Source of the DNA: Micromonospora globbae
Lineage (GTDB): Bacteria > Actinomycetota > Actinomycetes > Mycobacteriales > Micromonosporaceae
Direction: 5' to 3'
Length of the DNA: 64,000 bases
NCBI RefSeq assembly: GCF_003610785.1
Contig: NZ_RAQQ01000026.1
Location: 1-64,000 of the forward strand
In this document: positions 23,264-32,061 of the stretch, piece after piece
How the letters are laid out: each line of letters opens with the position of its first letter
Numbering within the stretch: the first letter of the stretch is position 1
Translations under genes and position numbers: made by a program
The notes under the pieces: model-generated
The model's input: only the letters and a program-made list of their open reading frames with translations
Database searches by the model: none
Told to the model about the DNA's origin: nothing

Positions 23264-25132
23264 ATGACACACTCCCCCGGCGCGCGGCGGCTCCGCCGCG
23301 CGCTCATCCTCGGCCTCGTGCTCTGCACGGCCGCCGGCACGACGGGGACGGCCGCCGGCGCCGCCCCGTCCCGGCACCGCCCCGCGGACCTCGGCCCGCG
23401 GGTCACGGTCTTCGACCCGAGCATGCCCGTCAGCGAGATCCAGGCGACGCTCGACGCGACGTACGCCCGGCAGGTCGACGACGAGATGGGCACCCAGCGG
23501 TACGCATACCTGTTCAAACCGGGCACCTACGGCACCCCCGAGCAGCCGTTGCAGATCAAGGTCGGCTACTACACCGAGATCGCCGGCCTCGGCGCGTCCC
23601 CCACGGACGTGCGGATCAACGGCAAGATCGAGGCGTACAACCGCTGCCTGGCCGACGGCGGCACCGGCAACTGCATCGCGCTGGTCAACTTCTGGCGTAC
23701 GCTGTCGAACCTCTCGCTGCGCATCGACGCGGCCGGCCAGGACAGCTGCCGGGCCTCGGCGAACTTCTGGGCGGTGTCCCAGGCGGTGTCCCTGCGACGG
23801 CTGGACGTCTCCGGCGGCGGGCTGTCCCTCATGGACTACTGCACCGCCGGCCCCCAGTACGCGAGCGGCGGCTTCATCGCCGACTCCCGGCTGCCGGCCG
23901 TCACCAACGGCTCCCAACAGCAGTGGCTGACCCGCAACAGCGAGATCGCCGGCTGGTCCAACGCTGTGTGGAACCAGGTCTTCGCGGGCGTCGTCGGCGC
24001 CCCGGACGACGCCGGCTTCCCCGACCCGCCGTACACGACCCTGGACACCACCCCGGTGAGCCGGGAGAAGCCGTACCTCTTCGTCGACAGCCGCAGCCGG
24101 TACCAGGTCCGCGTGCCGGCGGCGCGGCACGACAGCCGCGGCGTCTCCTGGGCCGACGGCCTCACCCCGGGCCGCACGGTCCCGCTCGACGACTTCTTCG
24201 TCGCCCGCCCGGGCGACGCGGTGAGCACCATCAACAGGCAGCTCGCACGCGGGAAGCACCTCCTGCTCACCCCCGGCGTGTACGACGTGGCCCGCAGCAT
24301 CCGGGTCAAGCGTCCCGGCACCGTGGTGCTCGGGCTGGGCCACGCCACCCTCACGGCCGTCGGCGGCGCCGTCCCGCTGGAGATCGCCGACGTTCCCGGC
24401 GTGGTCGTGGCCGGCGTGACCGTCGACGCCGGCCTGCGGGAGTCCCCGGCCCTGCTGCGCGTCGGCGACCGGCACGGGCGCGACCGCGCCAACCCCGCCG
24501 ACCCGACCACCCTGTCCGACGTGTACTTCCGCGTCGGCGGCCCGCACGTCGGCCGGACCAACATCGCGCTGGAGGTCAACAGCGACCACGTGCTCATCGA
24601 CCACACCTGGGTGTGGCGCGGCGACCACGGCGTGGAGGGCTTCACCGAGGGGGTCAACGGCGACACCGACCGCTGGCGGACCAACACCGGCCGCTACGCC
24701 GCTGTCATCAACGGCGACCACGTGACGGCGACGGGGCTCTTCGTCGAGCACTTCCAGCGATACAACACCGTCTGGAACGGCGACCACGGCACGACGGTCC
24801 TCTACCAGAACGAGCTGCCGTACGACCCGCCCACACAGGCCGACTGGATGAACGGCGACGTGCGGGGGTGGGCCGGCTACAAGGTCGGCGACCGGGTACG
24901 CCACCACACCCTGTACGGCGGTGGCGTCTACGTCTTCAACCAGAACAACCCCTCGATCCACACCGAGAACGGGTTCGAGGTGCCGGAGACCCCCGGCGTC
25001 CGGCTGCACCACGTCATGACCGTCAACCTCAACGCCGGCACGATCGACCACGTGGTCAACGGTGTGGGCGAGGCGGCCGACACCACCCGGGTCGGCGCGC
25101 CCGTCTACGTGGCCGAGTACCCGGTTCGCTGA
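23264..25132 (+). CDS. Secreted right-handed beta-helix (pectate-lyase/GH55-like) protein
   Basis: 622 residues, start ATG 23264, Sec signal in residues 1-32. The sequence opens with TVFDPSMPVSEIQATLDATY and later repeats short strands such as VVVAGVTVDAGLRES, HVLIDHTWVWRGDHGVEGF and HVTATGLFVEHFQRYNTVWNGDHG. That is the layout of two-part beta-helix enzymes of the GH55/pectate-lyase superfamily. Databases often mislabel relatives as adenylyl cyclase. Aspartates in DHTWVWRGDHG and NGDHGT are candidate catalytic residues. It probably acts outside the cell on a glucan or similar polymer. The GAGAGCGCTCTC site upstream suggests sugar control. Exact family and substrate are uncertain. Confidence 0.75.
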   Translation: MTHSPGARRLRRALILGLVLCTAAGTTGTAAGAAPSRHRPADLGPRVTVFDPSMPVSEIQATLDATYARQVDDEMGTQRYAYLFKPGTYGTPEQPLQIKVGYYTEIAGLGASPTDVRINGKIEAYNRCLADGGTGNCIALVNFWRTLSNLSLRIDAAGQDSCRASANFWAVSQAVSLRRLDVSGGGLSLMDYCTAGPQYASGGFIADSRLPAVTNGSQQQWLTRNSEIAGWSNAVWNQVFAGVVGAPDDAGFPDPPYTTLDTTPVSREKPYLFVDSRSRYQVRVPAARHDSRGVSWADGLTPGRTVPLDDFFVARPGDAVSTINRQLARGKHLLLTPGVYDVARSIRVKRPGTVVLGLGHATLTAVGGAVPLEIADVPGVVVAGVTVDAGLRESPALLRVGDRHGRDRANPADPTTLSDVYFRVGGPHVGRTNIALEVNSDHVLIDHTWVWRGDHGVEGFTEGVNGDTDRWRTNTGRYAAVINGDHVTATGLFVEHFQRYNTVWNGDHGTTVLYQNELPYDPPTQADWMNGDVRGWAGYKVGDRVRHHTLYGGGVYVFNQNNPSIHTENGFEVPETPGVRLHHVMTVNLNAGTIDHVVNGVGEAADTTRVGAPVYVAEYPVR

Positions 25133-25308
25133 CCCGCCGGCGGCGGGTCGGTGCCTCTGCGCTCCGGCCCGCCGCCGGCCCCTCCCGCGGTGTCGGCCCG
25201 GCCGTGGACGACGACACCGGGCGGCCGGGCCGCGGCCTGGAATCCCGACGCCGGCCGCCCCCGCCGGGCTAGCCTCGCAAGCGGGGGGACGACCCGTCGA
25301 GTCGCCTT

Positions 25309-25371
25309 TTCGCACACCCCCGTGGCCGCCGCCGGAGGCCGGCCGCCACGACCTCTCCTCGGGTGTGCGAA
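25309..25371 (+). promoter_or_regulatory. Long stem-loop in the leader of the following MFS gene
   Basis: Perfect 11-bp arms TTCGCACACCC (25309-25319) and GGGTGTGCGAA (25361-25371), with an inner pair CGTGGC (25321-25326) and GCCACG (25345-25350). The right arm ends 8 bases before the MFS start, beside the AAGGGCG ribosome site, so folding could affect translation. It could also be a terminator of the upstream gene, although that gene ends 177 bases earlier. Confidence 0.5.
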
Positions 25372-25379
25372 GGGCGCAG

Positions 25380-26669
25380 ATGACCGCTCGACCGCAGGAC
25401 GGGCCCTGGCGGTCCCGCGACTTCCGGCTCCTCGTGGCCGGCCAGACGGTGACCCAGCTCGGCACCGACGTCACCACGCTCGCGTTCCCCCTGGTCGCCG
25501 TCCTGCTGCTGGACGCCACGCCGTGGCAGCTGGGCCTGCTCGTGGCCGTGCAGAACGGCGCGTTCCTGCTGGTCGGAGTCCCGGCCGGGGTGTGGCTGGA
25601 CCGGCGGCGGCTGCGGCCCGTGCTGATCGCCAGCGACCTCGTGCGGTGCGCCGCGCTCGTGACCGTCACGGCGGCGGCGGCGCTGTCCCGGCTGAGCCTG
25701 CCGCTGCTGCTGGCGGTCGCCGGCGTCATGGCCGTCATGCGGGTGCTGTACGACATCGGCCACCAGTCGTACCTGCCGATGGTCCTGGGCCGTCGTCACC
25801 TCCTGCGCGGCAACTCGGCCGTCGAGACGGTCCGCTCGTCCGGCCAGATCGCCGGTCCCGGCCTCGGCGGGTGGCTCACCCAACTCGTCGGCGCCACCAA
25901 CACGTTGCTGGTCGACGCGGTGAGCTTCCTGCTCAGCGCCGCCTGCCTGGCCCGGATCCGGACCCGCGAGCCGGCGCCGCGCCGCACCGGCCGCTCCGGG
26001 GTGGTGTCGGAGGCCCGCGACGGACTGGCCTTCGTGCTGGCCCACCCCGTCCTGCGCGCGATCGCCGCCACCAGCGCCTGGTCGAACCTGCTCTTCACCG
26101 CCGCCACGGCCCTGCTCGTCCTGTTCCTCGTCGACACCGGGTTCGCGCCCGGCACCGCCGGCATGCTGCTGTCCACCGCCCCGGCCGCCGCGCTGCTGGG
26201 CGCCGCGACGGCCACCCGGCTGGCCCGCCGCGTCGGGTCGGCCCGCGTCATCTGGCTGTCGCTGGTGGTGACCAGCCCCGCGAACCTGCTCATCCCCCTG
26301 ACCCGGCCGGGCTGGGGCGCGGTCGCCTTCGTCGCCGGGATCGTCGTCGGCGGGATCGGCCAGGTGGTCTACGGGATCGCGCAGGTCACCTACCGGCAGA
26401 CCGTCGTGCCCGACCGGCTCCTGTGCCGCGTCAACGCCAGCATGCGCTTCCTCGTCATGGGCGCGATGCCGCTCGGCGGCCTGCTCGGCGGCGTACTCGG
26501 TGACGCCCTCGGCGTCCGGACCACCCTCCTCGTCATCGGCGTCGGGCTCACCCTGGCGCCCGTACCCCTGCTGCTGTCACCCCTACGGCGGGTGCGTGAC
26601 CTGGACGAGCTGGCGTCGCGGCCGGTGGGTGGCGCGCCGCCGGTGACGACCGCCTCGATGGGATCTTGA
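25380..26669 (+). CDS. MFS transporter (MFS_3/Tet-like exporter)
   Basis: 429 residues, ATG 25380. It begins with WRSRDFRLLVAGQTVTQLGTD, the usual entry to helix 1 in this exporter group, followed by about twelve hydrophobic segments. The LDRRRLRPVLIASDLVRC loop lies after helix 2 and RVNASMRFLVMGAMPLGG in the second half. It probably expels small molecules; substrate unknown. No regulator is adjacent, but a stem-loop overlaps its leader. Confidence 0.87.
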   Translation: MTARPQDGPWRSRDFRLLVAGQTVTQLGTDVTTLAFPLVAVLLLDATPWQLGLLVAVQNGAFLLVGVPAGVWLDRRRLRPVLIASDLVRCAALVTVTAAAALSRLSLPLLLAVAGVMAVMRVLYDIGHQSYLPMVLGRRHLLRGNSAVETVRSSGQIAGPGLGGWLTQLVGATNTLLVDAVSFLLSAACLARIRTREPAPRRTGRSGVVSEARDGLAFVLAHPVLRAIAATSAWSNLLFTAATALLVLFLVDTGFAPGTAGMLLSTAPAAALLGAATATRLARRVGSARVIWLSLVVTSPANLLIPLTRPGWGAVAFVAGIVVGGIGQVVYGIAQVTYRQTVVPDRLLCRVNASMRFLVMGAMPLGGLLGGVLGDALGVRTTLLVIGVGLTLAPVPLLLSPLRRVRDLDELASRPVGGAPPVTTASMGS

Positions 26670-26732
26670 CCGTCCGAATCCGCAGGTCATAGGCTCGCGT
26701 CAATGTGCCATTTCCCGAGAGGGGAAGCCTGC

Positions 26733-29552
26733 ATGGCCCGGTCGATCCGCCCGTTCCGTACGCATCCCTCCCGGCGGTTGGCGAGTGCCGCCGCCATCGC
26801 CCTCCTGGTCGCCACGGCGCCGCTGCTCGGCGGCGCCCCGGCCGGAGCCCGACCCCCGTCCCCCGCCCGGTGCACCACCGATCCCGGCGCCCGGCTGCCG
26901 GGCGTGCCCAGTCCGGAGAGCGTGCTCGGCTTCCCGCTGGGCACGGGCCAGGACCGCCCGGTGACCACCGACGAGATCCGCACCTACCTGCACGCCGTGG
27001 ACGGCGCCTCCGACCGCGTCGTCACCGGCGTGCTCGGCACCAGCGCCCTCGGCCAACCCCTGCCGTACGCCGTCGTGTCGAACGAGCGGCACGTCCGCCC
27101 GTCGGCGCTGCGCCGGATCGCCGACGACATCCGGGACCTGCGGGACCCGCGCCGGACCAGCCGGAAGGAGGCGGCCCGGACCGCCGCGGACAGCCCGGCC
27201 ATCGTGTGGGTGGCCGGCAACGTGCACGGCGGCGAGAAGAGCGGCGCCGACGCGGCGCTCAAGACGCTGTACGAGCTGGCCGCCGGCCTGTCCTGCGACG
27301 TGGCGCAGCGCAACGACAACCTGGTCACGGTCATCGTGCCGACGCAGAACCCCGACGGCCGGGACGCGAGCCGCCGCCAGAACGAGTTCGGCTTCGACCT
27401 GAACCGGGACTGGTTCGCCCGCACCCAGCCGGAGACCGACAGCAAGCTGGAACTGATGCGGCGCTACCCGCCGCAGGTGTTCGTCGACGCCCACGAGATG
27501 GGCGGCCGGCAGTACTTCTTCCCGCCCAACGCCGACCCGATCCACCACGAGATCGCCGGTGAGGCGGTCGACTGGATCAACCGGATCGGCGAGGCCAACA
27601 AGGCCGGCTTCGGCTACAACGGCGCCTGCGGCGGCGACGTCACCACCGAGTGCTACTTCAACTACTCGACCTACGACCTCTTCTTCATGGGCTACGGCGA
27701 CACCGTGCCGGCCGCCGGCTTCGGCGCCGCCGGCATGACCTTCGAGAAGGGCAGCGCGTCGGCCGTCGCCGACCGGGTCCAGCAGCAGTTCCACACCCAG
27801 TGGTCGACCCTCGGCTGGGCGGCCGCCAACAAGCGGGAGGTGCTGGACGACTACTACCGGATCTGGACGGACGCGCTCGCGCAGGGACGGGCGGGCCGGC
27901 TGGAGCCGAACGAGGTGGTCCAGCCCACCAACGAGGTCCAGTTCCCGGTGCCCGACCTGCGGATCCGGTCGTACTTCCTGCTGCCGCACCGGCAGCTCGC
28001 CGACGTACGGCAGCTGGTCGAGCGGCTGCGGCGGATGGACGTCGAGGTGTACGAGGTCCAGAAGGAGACGCGGGTGGCCGCCGCGCACGTCTTCGGTGGT
28101 CGTACCGCCCGGAACGTGACCGTGCCGAAGGGCGCGTACTGGATCCCCATGGACCAGCCGCAGAAGCACTGGATCCAGGCGATCATGGGTGAGGACCCGT
28201 ACACGCCGTTCCCCTACTTCTACGACGTCTCCTCCTGGAGCAACCCGCTGCTGATGGGCGTACCGACCATCTACACCGGGGACGACGTGCGGCCGAAGGC
28301 GAAGCTCGTCCGCGGCATCTCGGGTGGCAGGACCGGGACGGCCCCGGCCCGCGGCTCGTACGGCTACCGCCTCGACTCGGCCGCCGCCGCGGAGTTCACG
28401 TTCCGGCTGCTCGGCCGGGGCGTACCCCTGCTGCGCGACCTCGAGACGAGCGCGGTCCGGCTGCCGGCGACCCGCCTGACCCGGGAGATCGACGACCTGG
28501 CCGAGTCGTTCGGGGTGACCCTCACGCCCGGCGGCCCCGCCACCGGCGTCCGGCTCGACCTGCCGGACGTCGGGCTCTTCTCCGGCGCCGGCATCTCCAC
28601 CACCTCCGGCTCCCACGGCGAGGCCCGGTACGTGCTCGGGAAGCGGTGGGGGCTCGACCTCACGCCGGTGACCACGGCCGACATCAACGACAACACCGAG
28701 GCGTTCACCGGCCGCACCGTGCTGCTCGTGCCCGACGGCAGCAACCCGACCGGCGGGCTCACCGCCGCCGGGCAGGCCAACCTGCGCAACTGGATCGCCC
28801 AGGGGCACACGTACATCGGGCTGCGCAACGAGGGCACCCGGATGGCCCGCGCCGCCGGGCTCACCTCCACCACGGAGAAGCCGAAGCCGACCGGCTACCA
28901 GGTGATCGGCTCGCACCTGCGGGTCGACGTCGACGGGGACAGCCCGGTGGCCGCGGGACGGCCCGCCGAGGACTTCCAGTTCAACAACGGCGACCCCATC
29001 CTCAACCCCAGCACCACCGGCACCAACGTGCTCCGCTACCCCAGCGGCGAGACGTTCTGGGCGAACGGCTACACGGTCGGCGTCGACGCGCTGCGGGGGA
29101 CGGCGGCCGTGGTCGACGAGCCGACCGGGGCCGGCCGGGCGGTGCTCTTCGCGTTCAACCCGCTGTTCCGGGCGTACAACGAGAACGGGCTGCACCTGGT
29201 GGCCAACGCCCTGCTCTATCCGGCGAGCGCCGGGCCGGCCGGGCGGTCCGCGGCGCCGACCGCCGCGGCCGTCGACCCGGCCCGTGCCCGCGCCGCGGCC
29301 GCTCCGGTGGCCGAGGACCTCGGCGGCGGCTGGCGGCCGATCACCATCGAGGTGGCCGGCGCCGACCTGGCCCGCACCCGCGCGGTGGTCGAGCGGTTCA
29401 CCGCCGACGCCCGTACTTCGGTGGCGGGCGGCTCGGCGTACCTGGTGATCCCGAACCGGGAGGGCCGGCAGGCCGACGAGCACCCGTTCCTCGGCGACCT
29501 GGTCCGCGCGCTGCGCGAGGAGGGGGTGCCCCTGCGGTCCCTGGTGGCCTGA
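26733..29552 (+). CDS. Secreted M14-family zinc carboxypeptidase with large C-terminal domain
   Basis: 939 residues; ATG 26733 chosen for its GAGAGGGGAAG ribosome site and the signal peptide (1-39). The M14 catalytic domain (about 75-370) carries His165 and Glu168 (NVHGGEKSG), Arg225 (DLNRDWF), His254 (DAHEMGG) and, further on, the general base Glu in GMTFEKGS. All catalytic parts are present. Residues about 590-800 look like a class I glutaminase-fold domain (TVLLVPDGSNPTGGLTAAGQ), as in a subset of large bacterial M14 enzymes. It would trim C-terminal residues from extracellular peptides. It is monocistronic and ends at a terminator hairpin. Confidence 0.92.
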   Translation: MARSIRPFRTHPSRRLASAAAIALLVATAPLLGGAPAGARPPSPARCTTDPGARLPGVPSPESVLGFPLGTGQDRPVTTDEIRTYLHAVDGASDRVVTGVLGTSALGQPLPYAVVSNERHVRPSALRRIADDIRDLRDPRRTSRKEAARTAADSPAIVWVAGNVHGGEKSGADAALKTLYELAAGLSCDVAQRNDNLVTVIVPTQNPDGRDASRRQNEFGFDLNRDWFARTQPETDSKLELMRRYPPQVFVDAHEMGGRQYFFPPNADPIHHEIAGEAVDWINRIGEANKAGFGYNGACGGDVTTECYFNYSTYDLFFMGYGDTVPAAGFGAAGMTFEKGSASAVADRVQQQFHTQWSTLGWAAANKREVLDDYYRIWTDALAQGRAGRLEPNEVVQPTNEVQFPVPDLRIRSYFLLPHRQLADVRQLVERLRRMDVEVYEVQKETRVAAAHVFGGRTARNVTVPKGAYWIPMDQPQKHWIQAIMGEDPYTPFPYFYDVSSWSNPLLMGVPTIYTGDDVRPKAKLVRGISGGRTGTAPARGSYGYRLDSAAAAEFTFRLLGRGVPLLRDLETSAVRLPATRLTREIDDLAESFGVTLTPGGPATGVRLDLPDVGLFSGAGISTTSGSHGEARYVLGKRWGLDLTPVTTADINDNTEAFTGRTVLLVPDGSNPTGGLTAAGQANLRNWIAQGHTYIGLRNEGTRMARAAGLTSTTEKPKPTGYQVIGSHLRVDVDGDSPVAAGRPAEDFQFNNGDPILNPSTTGTNVLRYPSGETFWANGYTVGVDALRGTAAVVDEPTGAGRAVLFAFNPLFRAYNENGLHLVANALLYPASAGPAGRSAAPTAAAVDPARARAAAAPVAEDLGGGWRPITIEVAGADLARTRAVVERFTADARTSVAGGSAYLVIPNREGRQADEHPFLGDLVRALREEGVPLRSLVA

Positions 29553-29563
29553 CGGTCGCCGGC

Positions 29564-29605
29564 GGCGGCCCGGACCAGCCCCGGACGGGGGCGGGCCGGG
29601 CCGCC
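29564..29605 (+). terminator. Hairpin after the M14 gene
   Basis: Perfect 10-bp stem GGCGGCCCGG (29564-29573) with CCGGGCCGCC (29596-29605), 12 bases after the stop codon. Confidence 0.55.
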
Positions 29606-29710
29606 GTCGCGTCGCCGCCCGTCCCCGTCCGCGACCCGGCGGGGGCACGGCCGGTCGTTGTCGCGCAGCTCACGTGGCCGGCCGTGGACGCCGGCACGGC
29701 CGCGCAGGAG

Positions 29711-29732
29711 TCTTGGAAAGCTGATTCCAAGA
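29711..29732. promoter_or_regulatory. Operator-like palindrome before zwf
   Basis: Arms TCTTGGAA (29711-29718) and TTCCAAGA (29725-29732) are perfect complements around AGCTGA. The right arm ends 15 bases before the zwf ATG, so a bound protein would block the gene. The regulator is unknown. Confidence 0.6.
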
Positions 29733-29747
29733 TGAGGTGAACGTGCC

Positions 29748-31109
29748 ATGGACCTGCGCTCAGACGCTGTCGTGCTCTTCGGCGTGACCGGGGATCTGGT
29801 CGCGAAGAAGCTCTTCCCGGCGCTGTACGAGCTGACCCGCCGGGGCCGGCTCGACATGCCGGTCATCGGCGTCGCCCGCTCCCGCTGGGACCACCAGCAG
29901 TTGACCACGGCGGCGCGCAAGTCGGTGCTGGAGGCGAACGGCCGGATCGACGACGAGGTCTTCGACGCCCTCGCCGCCAACCTCACGATGCTCTCCGGCG
30001 ACTACGCCGACCACACCACCTACCAGCGGCTCGCCGAGGCGCTCACGGCCGCGCGGCAGCCCCTGTTCTACCTGGCCATCCCACCGGCGGTCTTCACCCC
30101 CGTGGTCGACGGCCTCGCCGCCAGCGGTCTGGCCGCCCGCGGCCGGGTGGTCGTCGAGAAGCCGTTCGGCCGCGACCTGGCCTCCTCGTACGCGCTGAAC
30201 CAGGCGCTGCGGGCCGCCTTCGACGAGGAGCGGATCTTCCGGATCGACCACTACCTCGGCAAGGAGGCGGTCGAGGGGCTGCGGGTGTTCCGCTTCGCCA
30301 ACCGGCTGTTCGAGCCGCTCTGGAACGCCGAGCACATCGACAACATCCAGATCACGCTCGCCGAGGGCTTCGGCACCGAGGGCCGCGCCGGCTTCTACGA
30401 CACCATGGGCGCCACCCGCGACGTCCTGCAGAACCACATGCTCCAGGTCGTCGCGCTGCTCGCCATGGAGCCCCCGGCGGAGGCCGGTGACGACGCCTTC
30501 CGCGCCGAGGAGATCCGCGTGCTGGGCCGGATCGAACCGCTCGCGCCGGAGTCGACCGTCCGCGGCCAGTACGCGGGCTACCGCGACGAGCCCGGCGTCG
30601 CCCCCGACTCGAACACCGAGACGTTCGTGGCGACCCGGTTGCGCATCGACACACCGCGGTGGGCCGGCGTGCCGTTCTACCTCCGCACCGGCAAGCTCAT
30701 GCCCGGCACCGCCACCGAGGTGGTGGTCGAGTTCAAGATCCCGGAACGCGCCCTCGTGCCGGGCGGGGCCACCCCCAACCTGCTCCGGTTCCGGCTCGGC
30801 CGCCGCGACGGCATCACCCTGTCGATCCAGGTGAAGGAGCCCGGCGCCGACGTGGCGGGGCACACGGTGGAGCTGCCCGTCGACTTCGACGCCGCGCTGG
30901 GCCACCGGCGGGAGGCGTACGAGCGGCTGCTCGACGACGCGCTCGACGGGCGGCACCTGCGGTTCGCCCGCGAGGAGGCCATCGCTCAGGAGTGGCGGAT
31001 CGTCGAGCCGATCCTCGACCTGCCCGAGCCGGTGGCGCCGTACGCCCGGGGAAGCTGGGGCCCGGCGCAGGCGCAGGCCCTGGCCGGCCACTGGCACGAC
31101 CCGCGGTGA
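29748..31109 (+). CDS. zwf: Glucose-6-phosphate 1-dehydrogenase
   Basis: 453 residues. It catalyses the first step of the oxidative pentose-phosphate pathway in the cytosol, making 6-phosphogluconolactone and NADPH. The N-terminal Rossmann motif is VLFGVTGDLVAKKLFPAL (the GASGDLA motif is replaced by GVTGDLV). The active-site signature RIDHYLGKEAVEGL is intact and EKPFGRDLASS binds substrate. The length is slightly short of the usual 480-510 but no motif is missing. This copy stands alone, without tal, tkt or opcA, so it is probably an extra isoenzyme under separate control. A symmetric operator candidate lies in its leader and a 14-bp terminator follows. Confidence 0.95.
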   Translation: MDLRSDAVVLFGVTGDLVAKKLFPALYELTRRGRLDMPVIGVARSRWDHQQLTTAARKSVLEANGRIDDEVFDALAANLTMLSGDYADHTTYQRLAEALTAARQPLFYLAIPPAVFTPVVDGLAASGLAARGRVVVEKPFGRDLASSYALNQALRAAFDEERIFRIDHYLGKEAVEGLRVFRFANRLFEPLWNAEHIDNIQITLAEGFGTEGRAGFYDTMGATRDVLQNHMLQVVALLAMEPPAEAGDDAFRAEEIRVLGRIEPLAPESTVRGQYAGYRDEPGVAPDSNTETFVATRLRIDTPRWAGVPFYLRTGKLMPGTATEVVVEFKIPERALVPGGATPNLLRFRLGRRDGITLSIQVKEPGADVAGHTVELPVDFDAALGHRREAYERLLDDALDGRHLRFAREEAIAQEWRIVEPILDLPEPVAPYARGSWGPAQAQALAGHWHDPR

Positions 31110-31116
31110 CCGGCGG

Positions 31117-31149
31117 CACGGGTGGGCCCGGGACACGGGCCCACCCGTG
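31117..31149 (+). terminator. Strong hairpin terminator after zwf
   Basis: Perfect 14-bp stem CACGGGTGGGCCCG (31117-31130) with 31136-31149 and a 5-base loop, 7 bases after the zwf stop. Confidence 0.85.
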
Positions 31150-31225
31150 GGTGGTCCGTCGACCCGGAGCGCCGGACATCATCGGTCCGCCCGGCTTCCG
31201 GTGGTCGCGTGCCCGCCAAGGCGGG

Positions 31226-31267
31226 CGACGGGCGACGGGCGGCGGGCGGCGGGCGGCGGGCGGCGGG
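31226..31267. repeat. Six tandem 7-bp repeats before a TetR gene
   Basis: Two CGACGGG units followed by four CGGCGGG units, ending 32 bases before the TetR start. A 7-bp hairpin GCCCGCC-AA-GGCGGGC (31211-31226) abuts it on the left. Copy number may vary between strains and could change promoter spacing. Confidence 0.85.
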
Positions 31268-31299
31268 CGGCCGAAGCTACTCGGCGGTAAGCTGGGGCG

Positions 31300-31941
31300 A
31301 TGACGTCGCCCGACGCCACCACCACCGCTCCGGCGCCGTCCGGTCCGCGGATCACGGCCGCCGGCCGGCGGACCCGGGACCGGATCGTGCGGACCGCCGC
31401 GGAGCTGATGTTCCGCAAGGGCGTCGCCGGCACCAGCATCCCCGACGTGCAGCAGGCGGCGAGGGTCAGCGCGTCGCAGGTCTACCACTACTTCGGCGAC
31501 AAGAGCGACCTGGTCCGCGCCGTCATCCGCTACCAGGTCGAGCAGACCCTCCAGGGGCAGCAGCCGCTGCTCGACCGGCTGGACAGCCTCGACGCGCTCC
31601 GGGCGTGGGGCGCCGTCGTGATCGACGTACAGGAGCGGCGCAACTGCGAGGGCGGCTGCGCGATCGGTTCCCTCGCGAGCGAACTGGTCGAGTCCTGCGA
31701 GGCCATGCGGGCCGACCTGGTGGCGGCCTTCGACCGCTGGGAGGCACCCATCCGGGAAGGGCTGCGCCGCATGCGCGAGCGCGGCGTCCTCGTGCCGGAG
31801 GCCGACGTCGACCGGCTGGCCACCGCGCTGCTGGCGGCGGTCCAGGGCGGCCTGCTGCTCAGCCAGGTACGCCGCCGCACCGAGCCGCTGCGCGCCGCCA
31901 CCGACGCGGCCATCGGCTACATCGAGACCTTCGCCGCCTGA
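31300..31941 (+). CDS. TetR/AcrR-family regulator
   Basis: 213 residues. Helix-turn-helix at about 35-70: LMFRKGVAGTSIPDVQQAA and ASQVYHYFGDKSDLVRAV. The C-terminal domain has a conserved CEGGCAIGSLASEL stretch with two cysteines, as in TetR proteins of the LmrA/YxaF type, which often control MFS pumps or oxidoreductases. No obvious target is adjacent: it lies between zwf and a secreted peptidase. Start ATG 31300 has only a weak ribosome site. Confidence 0.9.
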   Translation: MTSPDATTTAPAPSGPRITAAGRRTRDRIVRTAAELMFRKGVAGTSIPDVQQAARVSASQVYHYFGDKSDLVRAVIRYQVEQTLQGQQPLLDRLDSLDALRAWGAVVIDVQERRNCEGGCAIGSLASELVESCEAMRADLVAAFDRWEAPIREGLRRMRERGVLVPEADVDRLATALLAAVQGGLLLSQVRRRTEPLRAATDAAIGYIETFAA

Positions 31942-32061
31942 GCCGCCCGCCGGAGGGTTCTGCGGTGGGCCCACCACCGGTACCGTCCCCTCTGGACGCG
32001 ATCACACCGCCGGGGCGGCCGCACTCCCGGACGTCCGGCGGTCCGTGGAGAGGGGCGCAGG

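Noticed and set aside
26700..29648. Minus-strand frame opposite the M14 peptidase
   Set aside because: Shadow frame; the plus strand has a complete catalytic set and a signal peptide.
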